From Anthopleura xanthogrammica (Eukaryota > Cnidaria > Anthozoa > Actiniaria > Actiniidae): 64,000 nucleotides of DNA. The position numbers and the translations under genes are program-made. The stretch is taken from assembly GCA_964019055.1 (NCBI GenBank), contig OZ025209.1:16095351-16159350 (forward strand). The letters run 5' to 3'. Positions 1 through 10,716 of this stretch are shown one piece after another (within the stretch, counting starts at the first letter, position 1; each line of letters starts with the position of its first letter). The notes beneath the pieces are model-generated. The model was given only the letters and a program-made list of their open reading frames with translations, ran no database searches and was not told where the DNA came from.

Positions 1-536
1 TTAGAGGTAAGTGTCTTCATCATTTGTTTCGCTATTTATGCGGTAGATTATGAAATACTTCCATTAAAATTGCTAGTCTCCACTTTCTACCAAATTTAAT
101 CTATTTTTACTCAATAAAATAGAAAACAGCAACAAAATGTTACAAACTAAGTTCAGAGGAGCTTTATTCCTGTTTTACGTTCTTTTCTCGTTCACATCGT
201 TTGTTTTCAAAATCCAATCTTGACCAACCTGTTCTAGTCACCTGTAGTTTTAAGAAATACCTTGTGCCTAGAACTCTTGATTCATGAAATTCAAAATAAC
301 GATAAGCGATAATTAAATATCTCGTATAAGGAATTCATCAGAATTTTCCAGGTTTTTTGTCGTTTTTACTGAGCTACTTGGTCCTTCCCAGTCTCTCTCC
401 ACCCGCCCCTCCCCTCCCCCTGTTAATTCTAAGCTCTCCAAACGTTAATGTTCTAACCGGCGGTTCTAATGTGCATCTTATTTCAAAACAACTTGTAACA
501 TTTTAAATAATTTTCTTTTAGCTAAAATAATCCAGA
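1..536. other. Upstream flank of the first gene
   Basis: I see no coding exon here. The stretch is AT-rich with a short C-rich patch around 401-420. It ends directly at the start codon of the secreted-protein gene, so it probably holds that gene's promoter and 5' untranslated region, but I find no clear TATA or initiator element. Confidence 0.5.
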
Positions 537-1879
537 ATGTCCAATTTACTGTTTCTTTGCTGTTTGGTGTGTTTCGTGTTTTGTGCTGGAGTATCGAGCG
601 GCGAGAAGCCCTTGAAACGAGGTAAGATATATACATATTTATGAAAGAACGAACGAACGAACGAACGAAAGAAAGAAAGAAAGAAAGAAAGGAAGGAAGG
701 AAGGAAGGAAGGAAGGAAGGAAGGAAGGAAGGAAGGAAGGAAGGAAGGAAGGAAGAAAGAAAGAAAGAAAGAAAGATTTGAGTGAGGGATGGAGTTGGAA
801 AAATGGCGGGAAAATGTAGAAATGCAGAAACCAAACCAGTTCTTCCTCATTAACATAAATTAGCTGAAATTGATTTCTTTTGGATTTCTTTACCAGAAAA
901 CGTATTAGGAGCAGATGATTTAGATGTCAGTGAAATACACAATCTCCTGAAACACAACGATCCCCAAAGCGATGATGAAATCCGGGCAGCTTTTCCAGTA
1001 ATGGACGCATTCAAGTCTCATCAGTTATTCTCTCCAGAAGACTTAAAAGATAAGAGAGAATACGAGAATACAGATGAAGGGAGCATCGAACTAGCTGTAC
1101 AAGCAGCTCTGAGAAAACTTCGTAAGAAGAAAGATTTATATGCCGATGCTGTAAAACAGAACACTGAGGCTTTGAACGATGAGGCACACGAACACTTCGA
1201 AGATAAACACAAGAAAAAAAATGTGACCGCGAAAGAACTTATTGATGAAGTAGTGAAAGATGAGATCAAAAGTCATGGAGGTCCGTCTGACAAAGGAGAT
1301 GACGATGATTCAGAAACCGGAGAAGACGCAAAGGCGAGTTCAAGGTCTAGTTTTGATGATGATCAAATCCATAAGAAGCTTGCCGAGATTTCACTTCTAG
1401 AGAAAAAGCTTGCACACTTGGTTCGACAAGTCAAACATTACTTGCGAAAGAAAAAAGCACAAGTACATAAGTCAGAAGGGTTGGAAGACAATGACGATGT
1501 TGAAAGTATTTTAGCCGAAGCAGATGACAAGAAGAAGAGAAATGGAATACCTCACACTTCAATACTTGAGAAATTCAGAAACAATCCAGGCCTCGTTGAC
1601 AAATATATGGACAGTATACTAAATGATGATAGCGACACAGCTAATGGCGACCAGAGGGACTTGCTTGGTAAGAAAGATATGGAGACGGGGTTGCTAAGAG
1701 ACATCGTACCAGGAGAAATAAACTCGATCCCGTTGTCAAGGCTTGATAAAGAGAGCGATGATTACGAGAGTATGGCTACTGATAGAGGAGTTGCTCGAGA
1801 CGCCATGGTGGAGTCGCCATTTTCAATTCTTGATATCAAGAAGACGACTGGCAAGAAGTTTCGACACAATTTGGCTTAA
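537..1879 (+). CDS. Secreted, charged, cysteine-free protein (355 aa, unknown function)
   Basis: Two exons, 537-621 and 897-1879, join in phase 1 (donor CGAG/GTAAGA, acceptor TTTACCAG) into a continuous 355-residue frame. ATG 537 gives an N-terminus rich in Leu, Cys, Val and Phe, a good signal peptide with cleavage expected near residue 21. The mature chain has no cysteine, is rich in Asp, Glu and Lys, and has an acidic run near residues 162-173, a likely coiled coil at about 184-218 and basic clusters (RKLRKKK near 101, LRKKK near 211, KKKR near 240). KR at 27-28 just after the signal could be a propeptide cleavage site. I do not recognise the family. A precursor cut at basic sites or an acidic matrix protein are both possible. 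Candidate polyadenylation signals are ATTAAA at 1901 and AATAAA at 2189. Confidence 0.8.
650..775. repeat. GAAC/GAAA/GGAA tetranucleotide microsatellite
   Basis: The only intron of the first gene contains a compound array of about 125 bp. It begins as GAAC repeats, changes to GAAA, then to about 16 GGAA units, and returns to GAAA. The long open frames on the minus strand here are artefacts of the array. Confidence 0.95.
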
Positions 1880-2850
1880 GATTCTTAAACCTTATACGTG
1901 ATTAAACTTTATGCTGATTGGTTCGTATTTGTGACGTCGCCATCCAGACCAGCCAATCAGATATCAAGAACAGCGCGCAAAGAAAGAGATGTAAAAAACA
2001 TTTAAAAACATGCATTTTGTTCTCGCATAAAACGTTCTTTTCAAAACATTTTTGGTACTATACTTTATCACCATACCCCCTTGTGTTTCTTACACCTGGA
2101 ATATCCCATAATTCTATGCGCACCAAAATGACGTCATTATGACATCATCGACTAGAACAATTTTAATTAAAGCCATGCATAACCCTTGAATAAAAATTAG
2201 AGCATATTAATGATTTATATCAATAAGAACAACAACAACAACGATAATAATAATAATAATAATCATAATAATCATAATAGTAATAATAATTAAGAGTATC
2301 AGAATGAAGATGTATATCTGTGAAGTATTTTTATTGCTTTACATGTTCCTCTATATATCAAATGGTTATAATTACTGTACTTTACAATGCCCTAAATATC
2401 CCACTACCCTCGATGGATCTTTCCTCATAGTACAACTGGCTTATGATGTTTAAACGTTCACGTCACTAACATTTTTCTTCTGCAATGACTCCTAAGTTTT
2501 TTCTCAGTACCATGGTAATTATTATCCTTAAATGTTGCTAGTCTTCTCTTTGACGAAAGAAGCCATTACTGCCGGCATAGCTTTTGTAGCGTGCGTGTTC
2601 AATGCTCAAATTTGGCTTCTAAATTAGCAAACGTTAGCTTTATAAATCATACACTTAATAAAATAAAATTACAATAACCGTGTTACTTCGTGACAAAATG
2701 GATGAAAAGCATAGTTATTAGAACTAAATTTTAGTTTCGTTAATTTCGTTATACGAGATTGTGGGGTGAAATTTGTAGGAAAATATAATTATTCTCACTT
2801 CAGTTAAATTCCTCGCTATTCTCTTTCACATCATTGTAAAAGAAATACCC
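1880..2850. other. Spacer between two convergent genes
   Basis: This holds the 3' ends of the secreted-protein gene (plus) and the thrombospondin-repeat gene (minus). It contains a small AAC/AAT microsatellite at about 2225-2290. A minus-strand AATAAA at 2335-2330 is a candidate polyadenylation signal for the thrombospondin-repeat gene. No other exon is supported. Confidence 0.55.
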
Positions 2851-5800
2851 TTAGAAAGGATATTGAATTGAATTACAATTTACTGCCGTCCCATCAGCCC
2901 CAAGAACAAAGGACTTGCAGGTGAGATCCACCGAGCAGCGACCAAATGCACGCTGACATTTAGAGCCAAGACATGGATCGAAGCCACAGAAAAGAGTTGG
3001 ATTTTTTACTTCGTAGCGCTCCCAACCTAGATAAACATGTGATATGTGAGACAGAGGACCAAATAAGGAATGTATTGATGATCACGTGATAGAGTAGGTC
3101 TCAGAGGGAGAATCTACGTAAGGGGAGAATGGTTAAAGAAGCGTTATCAATAATCGCATGGGAAGAATAGTGGCATAGCAAAGCCCAGAGCCGAAGGGGC
3201 AAGCGCGCGCGCGTCTCATACGAAATTTCCCGCCAAAACCACAGCAACCCCATCAAGATATATATAAATCACTGAAACATCATTTAGTCTCAAAGAACTT
3301 TTCTGGTTATATTTATTCAGTCATGCGATATCTCGTACCTCTGCACTTTTCGTCGATATGTCCGAGCGGATTAAAAAAGACTGGATCACAGCTTGTATCT
3401 GCCAGGCACTTGCTGTTTTGATTATCCATGCAGCCAAACTCTGTACACGGGTTGAATCCACACATTGACCTAGGATTGACGTTTGCTACCATAGCACCTT
3501 TGTACACAACAAAAAATAAGTTAGAATTGTATCATACACAACATCAGTACGTGAGCGACTTTCTTATGTTGGTCCTGAGCTTGCTTTGCTTTGAACCAAT
3601 CACAAAGCGCGTTACGCACAGCATCCAATCACAATGATTGAACTAAGAAGCCATTCAAGGGCAATTTTACTGTACGCACGTCTCCTACCTGTTGTGAACT
3701 AGCATTCATCCATGAAATGTTCAGTCTTTCTAACGTTTACTGCCAGCACTGGGGGCGTATCTAGGGGGTACTAAGGGTGCCCGTGACCCCCCTTTCTAGC
3801 TTGAAAATTAGTAGGTTACTATAGCATTATATATCTTCTTGGTTTTGTGATCCCTGCTCAAAATCCTAAATACATCCCTGAGAATACTAATAGGCTCCTA
3901 AATTGGTTTCCTAAATTTCGACTTGGCCAAGGTCTCAGGCCTGTAATAAATAAAAAACGTTCACCTTTTGACCCCCGGTTCGCATTGCCGACGCAAGCGC
4001 AACGGCAAGAGACAAACGTAAATCAGGCATTCCTCCTCTCCTTTCGCTAGAGGTGGAAAAGAAATCAATGCTTATGTTTGCCACGTCCGCGTTTGCGCTT
4101 TCATACCAAGAGACAACAGCACTTAACTAAGACTGTTACATTTGGTATCGACACTTCCCTTCACTTTTGTACTAGAGATTTACATTACCATTTGATGCTT
4201 TTGGACATTTATGGGTGTTGCAGACTTTGACCCCTATCAGTAGATCTTGATCGCAAAGATGGCGTTTTTTGACATGCTTGCACCGTCGTGTTCTCTTTTT
4301 CCATCCTCCTTCGCAAGGCTTTGTGCATGGTGAGAATGCTGACCACGATCCATAGTTTTCTTCACCTGAATACATAATATTTAGACCTCTTAACATTGAG
4401 CGTAATGTTTCCCAATTTCAGACCACGTGTCATTCCATAGAGTATCATTTCTTTGTTTTAAGGTTGCGCATTAGAGGACACATGAATATGGATAGGAATC
4501 AAATAAAGAATTCTCAAGAGAATGATACGTGGTCTGAAATGGAAAAACGACATCCCGAAAACACCATAATATTTGCATATGAATAGAATACATTTTTTTA
4601 CCTTCACATTCCTTTAACTTGCAGTGCTCTCTCTGCAGGGTTGATGAATTACACAGTTTTTTGTAGTTACAATTACAGGTTCTCGTGCGAAATTTGAATG
4701 AATTCTCGCCGCACGATTTTGAGCACTTTGACCATTTGCTCCAAGGAGAAACGACACAGTCATCTTGAAAAGCAATCCCATTATCTGTATGAATGACGGG
4801 ACTTGCCGCTTTATAAACTTTATCATGATCAGCAAGGATGGCCCTTATTAATGCTGAAGGTTTTTTATAGCCAAATTTTATTGCTGCATGTTGAGGTCCT
4901 ACGACATAAAAGTTAATACTGATAAGAGACGTCTGAAACAATGAGTATTTAGTAAACAAACCCCTCCTGGCGGCTGGGATATCGGCTGATAATGTCCGAG
5001 GATGAGAAATGGTCCGAAAAAAGAACATTTGGCCGAGAAGCGAAGCTTCGAGGGCTAATGTGATATTTTGAGGACCATTTCTCATCCAAGGACATTATCA
5101 GCCGATACATTCCAGTGAGCCAGAGGGGGTTTATTTATTTTATAACCCAACGACTTCACTGAAATGAATTCAGCAAACTGCATCGACTCGTCATCTCCAG
5201 AGTTTTCAAAAAATAATTCTCTCTCGTCTCCAAGCTGGATATAAAAACAATTATTTTGGTGAATGAAAGCTGTTTGACATTGAACTATTCTATTGTTTGA
5301 CATTTGTTGTCGAATTCTTTGTTGGTTTTTAGTAGTTTATAAAAACAATTTCGAAAACAAACCAAAAACTTCATTCACGAAACATGGATGCTTACCATTG
5401 AAGACATTTACAGTAGATTTTGTTGATTTTTTCGTGTTTCCTGCCGTAGTTTTCTCAACCAGTCTTTGTATTTTACTCTCACTTGTTTGTAAAAACCGAG
5501 TTTCTTTGTTTTCCGTGTTTTTTCTTTTCTTTTTTAACGTTTTTACCTTCTGCTGGACGAATATCACTTCGGACGGGGGATATCGCCTGATACCCGTCCT
5601 GCACGTGACCCATTTGAACCAATGACAGCGCGCGAAAATTCATCGTTGGGTTATAATCAAAATAACTTATGAAAAGCACTCTTCGTGTAAGCAATACATA
5701 TATATACTTGTGATTAAAAAAGGTTAATCAATGGTTCTAAAATGAGAGTGGAAACTATGAGTACTTGGAAAATTGTTGTAGTTGAAATATTTCGGTGAGT

Positions 5801-8800
5801 GAGAGTTAATTATGTGTTATTCACATTTTGGCTGAGGTTGGTCAGCAGTCGATAGAGCGTAGGACACGGGAACACGTTGCGCGCACTGAACATTCGAAAT
5901 TACACTGTGTGTCTACCTCCGTGATTGCTGCGCACAAAGTTGCAGAGTACGTTTCAGAATTAGAATTGAGATCTTTTTATGCAATAAATGTTGCGCAACA
6001 AATTTTGTCTGGTGAATACGATCATCAACGTTGTAAGCAATATAAAATTGCGTGATGTTCTAGCCAAAGAAATGTGAGTATTTTACGGAGTATCTTTGAA
6101 TCGAAACATTTGCAAGATATGCTCTTATTCCATAGAAAATTATTAAATCTAAATTCTACCTACCTTTACAAGGTACTGGCTTACACCATGTCCATTGCAT
6201 TGTAGGCTCAACGCATACTCCAGTGTCCTTTGATCGCTGACCAGGGCATTTCCTGTGTCGAATTCTCAGGCTTTGTGTTCCGCATCTTTTCGAACAGGTG
6301 GACCAAGAACCCCATTCTTGGCTGGGCAAGGTGCTTCCCTCGATGACTACATCCGCGTATGTTTCGTTATTGTTATGACTGACAATGTGAAGACCTGAAT
6401 CTGTTGAATGTATTAATAATATAGCCATTGGCTGTCTATTTCTGTTATTTTTATTATTTGATGTAGAATTTGATGTGCAGTTTTAAAGCTCTTCGATTAA
6501 CCAATATGAACTGGCGTTGTAAGCTGGTTCTTGTGTCGCGAATAACGAATATGAAATATCCCGTGAGGGGCTCTTTCGTTAGCTTCGCTACACATACACA
6601 CACGCACTGCCCCACTGCCCCTAGGTTTACTATTTAAAACACACAACACTCAATTCACGTCTTGCTTTTTAGGGAGGGAGAAGAGAAGGGGAACCCGGAA
6701 AAAAAACCCTGGAAAGGGAGAGAAAGACACAGTGCAGTTCAGCCGCTATTAAACCAGAGATCCGGGCTTGAACTGCACTGTCGTTTGGAGATATTACAGT
6801 GCCATAACAGCGCATGTTATACACCCTTCATATTGATCAACTAATCTTTGCGCATACAAAATTCTTCGATTATTTTTGGTTATATAGCAATTTTCCCCCA
6901 TTAAAATACACGCAGTATCTTTAAACAGTGTTTCTATCTTAAACTATACCTGGACAGACATCAACACTAGCACACCATTTCCAGTCAATGGTATTCCCTT
7001 TACAAGGTGGATGATCGTCCTGCTCCGGCGTGCATTTCCGCGTACGTATTTGCAGTCCGTTCCTCCCACAACTATCAGAACAAGTCGACCAAGGACCCCA
7101 ACTAGTCAAACGCAGTTCTTCATGCCCGTGAGAATTAATGACTTTTCGAGAAGAAAAGACTTGTTTTGTGACATCTTGTTCGTTCTTTATCTGTTTGAAG
7201 TTGGATTTAGAGTTTTCATTCGGGAGTGATGTAAAGTTCAGTTTGTCTTGAGGATGTAGATTTTCAACTTCAGAACCATTCGACAGCGTTCCATTTTGCT
7301 TTGTTTTAAAAGTGTTGTCGCCGTGTTGAAGCCGTTCACCATTTCCAACACCATATTCAAGATTCATTATTCTATCTGTGTCATTACCATTCCTCGTGAT
7401 GTTTTCGAATTCGCTGACTGCTGTTGCATTAAGTTCGTCTGTCTCGATCGAATCTACAGCAAGCGAAGACTCATTTTTCAAATCCATCATCATCATCATT
7501 TTGTTGCTTGAGTTGGTTGTCTTATTCAGGCTCTCATTCTGGTCAAATTGAAGGCCGTGAAAGTTGTTTTTTATTGGTAACCAGTCATTCTTTTGTTTTT
7601 GACGCAAATCATTTAGGATTTCTGTCCCATCTTTCTGTGTCTGCGGCATGCCATTTTGCAATACATTGACTGGATTTGGCTGGCCATTTTTCTGGGATTC
7701 TGTCATATTATTCTGCATTCCTTGTATTGTATGTGGTGTCATTTTATTCTGCTCGTCTTGGCTCATGTCATTCTGCTTTACCTGTGTCGCATGTGGTGTC
7801 ATTTTATTCTGCTCGTCTTGGCTCACATCAAACTGTATTCCATGTGTCGCATGCGGCGTCATTTTATTCTGCTCGTCTTGGCTCATGTCATTCTGTATTC
7901 CCTGTGTCGTATGCGGCGTCATTTTATTCTGCTCGTCTTGGCTCACATCAAACTGTATTCCATGTATCTCTTCCTTAATTGGTAGCCAATCAGGAGCAGC
8001 GATGTCAACCCCGGCGTTCGACGTCTTGGAACTATTTCTTCCTTGATCACCAAACGACGCATTTTGCTTTTGAACTTGCGCGCCAGCATCATTTTGGACA
8101 AGTTTTAGGATATCTTTATTAGGCATCTTCATGTATTCTTGTGCAGCCTTTGCGGCGTTAGAATGTTGGTTCTGGTCTAAAAATTGCGAATTATCTTCTT
8201 GGAAGAACTCTCTTAAATTATCTTTCATTGGAAGCCAACTTGATTGAAGCTTATTCTTCATTGAAATGTCTTTGACAAAGCTGAGCAGTTTCCCGTTCTT
8301 TACTTGCAGAGGATTATAGTGAATTATATTCTTTTGCTGCGACAAATCTAATTTATTTTTCTGTACTCGTAACTCATAGCCGTCTTTGCTGCTTGTCTTT
8401 ACATTTTGGGAACCTTTTTTGCTGACCATTTTGGCAAGTTTTGGATGAAGAATTTTCTTAATTTGATGTTTAAAGATTGGTGGGTTATTCGCTTTAACTG
8501 GTAATTTTTGATTTCTATTTTGTTCTTGAGCTTTTGCATCTTTAGACTGGTGGGATTGAAGCTGTTGTTTTGCTAATGTGGCATCCAAAGAAGTCTTCAA
8601 GTTCACTGTATGTTGAACTTGCTTTACGGAGTTTTTTGTTTGCTGTTTCAAGGCCTTCCCTTTCACAATCTTGCCAACATTTGAACTCTTGACAGAATTT
8701 GAACCTCTATTTATTTCCAGTGTGCGTTCTTTAATCTTGTTCATCGGTTCTTTAATCCTCAAACCTTTTGGATTTTCCTGATAACCATAATATTTCAAAA

Positions 8801-9739
8801 CTCTATTGACATCTTGGTCAACGAGCAAAGCTTCTTCCTTGCTCAGGACTCCAAGTGCTTGACCATCAATAGCGTTCTGATTGACATTTCCACTTGAAAA
8901 TTCTCTCGTTATCGGCTTTGTTTTTGGAGTGCTATCATCGACAAATTCTACAGCAAATTGTTCCCTCTTTGAAAGTCTAGGTTTGGAGTTTTCTCTCTCA
9001 AGAGGTGCTTTTTCTGTGTGGTCTTTTTTGGTCCGTGCTGGAAGCGTATCGATTGCTGTGTCTTGTGAATCGAAGTCTAGAATCTCTTTAAAAATAGCAA
9101 CAACAAAAAGTCATCTGTTATATCTTAGACTCAAGTTTAATGAGAATTTTGTCTTATTTCTAAGTCAAGTTTTCAGTATTTCACAAAGGGATACATTTTT
9201 AGGCAGGATATCACTGAAGTTTTAGAAGAACAACTTCTTTTATTCAACAAAACCCGGCCGACGCTAGTTCATTCAAGATGTCTAAAAAATTCCATACCAG
9301 TTCTATTGTGTGATTTTCCCCAAAAACTTTTTGATTTGAAAATAGTAAGTAAAACTAATATGTTAGAAGAACTGCAATTCAAAGTTTATTTAGCAATAAT
9401 TACAACAGTTTCTTTCGGCAATATCAAAGGCTGACGTAAATTGAAATATTTGTTGCTTGGTTGTGTTTGGGATATTCGTATTTATAGTGCGATGGAAACT
9501 GGTTTTGGACGTCACTAAAATTAAAACCATTCAATGGACCCATTCAGTAGACGCACTTCAAAGTCAGTGGCTTCATTATTCTTAAGTTCTACGCTGTTTA
9601 AATACCAAGCTTAACCAAACACTCGAGTTAGTGTCATACCTGTTAATGATTGTTCCCCATGGAGTATCTTGCTTTCAATTTCAACGACTATGGATAGACA
9701 TAACAAGGACATGAATACAAACACTCGTACAGCAGTCAT
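2851..9739 (-). CDS. Secreted protein with four thrombospondin type-1 domains and two six-Cys modules
   Basis: Seven exons (9739-9640, 9085-6950, 6400-6164, 4784-4602, 4365-4189, 3497-3339, 3026-2851) join in phase 1 at every junction into 1055 residues. ATG 9739 starts a signal peptide (MTAVRVFVFMSLLCLSIVV). Residues about 34-690 are a low-complexity, Gln/Asn/Lys-rich region with a 20-residue tandem repeat at about 406-487 and three WLP[IM]K motifs near 314, 399 and 533. Thrombospondin type-1 domains follow at about 693-746, 772-823, 834-886 and 889-942, each with WxxWSxC-like starts and six cysteines. Two related modules with a CGFxPC signature fill 946-998 and 999-1055. TSP1 domains act in extracellular adhesion and matrix; no protease or transmembrane domain is visible, so a matrix role is inferred. 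The exon-4 acceptor is the best of several in-frame choices. Confidence 0.85.
3215..3265 (+). repeat. Dispersed repeat B with E2F-like core, copy 1
   Basis: CGAAATTTCCCGCCAAAACC, then AGCAACCCCATCAAGATAT, in the last intron of the thrombospondin-repeat gene. It is preceded by a GC-rich GCGCGCGCGC run. Confidence 0.65.
4414..4542. mobile_element. MITE A, copy 1 (inverted-repeat element)
   Basis: About 129 bp with terminal arms reading ATTTCAGACCACGTGTCATT at 4415-4434 and the near-perfect reverse complement ending at 4542. It has no coding capacity. It lies in the intron between exons 4 and 5 of the thrombospondin-repeat gene. The same termini recur at 25859-25992 and, more diverged, at 44758-44885. 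Confidence 0.85.
4955..5656 (-). mobile_element. Hairpin-plus-TIR element E1, possible tyrosine-recombinase remnant
   Basis: A long imperfect hairpin (arms about 4955-5017 and 5068-5132, including TATCGGCTGATAATGTCC and its complement) abuts an inverted pair TTATAACCCAACGA at 5140-5153 and 5643-5656. Between the inverted termini, the minus strand reads a short segment (about 5567-5396) with a pattern like LVEKTTAGNTKKSTKSTVNVF, which resembles the N-terminal helical domain of metazoan tyrosine-recombinase-like proteins, followed by a consensus GTAAGC donor. I could not join it in frame to a second exon, so the copy is probably degenerate. It sits in the intron between exons 3 and 4 of the thrombospondin-repeat gene. 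Confidence 0.55.
6729..6781. repeat. Short hairpin in an intron
   Basis: ACAGTGCAGTTCA at 6729-6741 pairs with its reverse complement at 6769-6781, and GCC pairs with GGC inside. It lies in the intron between exons 2 and 3 of the thrombospondin-repeat gene. It is probably a small relic of an inverted-repeat element; no coding role. Confidence 0.7.
7727..7970 (-). repeat. Coding 60-bp tandem repeat in the thrombospondin-repeat gene
   Basis: Four copies of a 60-bp unit encode a 20-residue repeat built on MSQDEQNKMTPHAT followed by a variable Q/V/F-containing linker. The length is a multiple of three and all copies keep the frame. The antisense frames over the same stretch look like long ORFs only because of this periodicity. 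Confidence 0.92.
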
Positions 9740-10716
9740 CCTTTTCCTCAAAAACCCGTTCAATCTTGACCCATGTTATCTGCGTTTTTGTGGAAAGATT
9801 TTTTTCGATCAATTAAATTTTAGACGTGTTTTGAGATGACATTTCTTATGCAGGGCGTTGCGGGTTCTACCTGCTTAACGGAAACAAAGGGTCGACCCGT
9901 TAAAGAGGTTCCGCTAAAATCTGGGTTATTTTTTATCTAAATACCATTAACTGATTCAACAGATTAATCAGGCATCTGTAGGCTATGATTTCAAGACATA
10001 CAAGGGATTGGAATGATAGGGCATTTTATTGATTTCCAAGTGAAGAATTTTAACACCGATTCTCAAATAGTAGGGTGATTACGTCATTGTACTGTGTATC
10101 TTGACGTTCCAGATTTTTTTTCTCTTTTGCTCTCATTCTTTCTTCCTTTCCTTCATTCCATGGCTTCCTTCCTTCTTTTTTACTTTCCTTTCCACTTTCT
10201 TTTTTCTTTCTTTCGTTCTGTCTTTTTCTTCTCCTTCTTCAATTTTTTCCACATTCCATTTCTATATTTCCTTCTCTTTTTTTCAATATAACTTTTGAAT
10301 GAAGAATTTTTTATCCAAATCAAGTTAATCCTGGGAATTCAAGGCTTTCCCGAGGCTTAAGATGGGGGGAGCCAGCTGTCAATTGTCAGTCAAGATTTCG
10401 CATATATATTTGTTGGTTGTCAGTTGAATATCAGGATTTTTGTCAGTCAAACTTCGAGTTTTTTTTCAGTTGTCAGTTTTTTTTAGGGCAGTCAGTTGTC
10501 AGTAAACCAGTTGTCATAATTTTTTCTCATTCAAAATCCCGCCAAACGAAACCGAGATACAGGACGAACCCAAGGAACCTGGGTACTACTCTACCTCCCG
10601 CAAGCAACACAACCAGCGGTTTGCCACCTTTAAATCAAAATGGCGGACTAATCCACATTCAAAAAATCCAAAAAACAAATGCTTTTTATACTCTTTGTAA
10701 ATAATATTTGATACAA
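9740..10716. promoter_or_regulatory. Shared spacer between the divergent thrombospondin-repeat and HIRA genes
   Basis: These 977 bp must hold both 5' regions. A pyrimidine-rich stretch occupies about 10110-10290. At about 10368-10520 there are many copies of TTGTCAGT or TCAGTTGTCAGT. AATCCCGCCAAA at 10534-10546 fits an E2F-type site about 170 bp before the HIRA start codon, and AAAATGGCGG (about 10636) lies in the likely HIRA 5' leader. I find no TATA box. The promoter assignment is inferred from position. Confidence 0.5.

Noticed and set aside
3750..3830. GGGGGCGTATCTAG and CCCCCCTTTCTAG strings
   Set aside because: They look like part of a dispersed repeat, but I could not find a matching second terminus or second copy in the window.
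4784..4834. Alternative acceptors for exon 4 of the thrombospondin-repeat gene
   Set aside because: Two upstream AG sites keep the frame but have poor pyrimidine tracts; the site before 4784 is the best.
5828..6055. 75-codon plus-strand frame with a protein-like sequence
   Set aside because: It has no ATG start, lies in an intron of the opposite-strand gene, and I recognise no family. It could be a transposon fragment, but the support is too weak.
7648..8046. Plus-strand frames with repeated VILFCSSWL
   Set aside because: Antisense of the in-frame 60-bp repeat in exon 2 of the thrombospondin-repeat gene.
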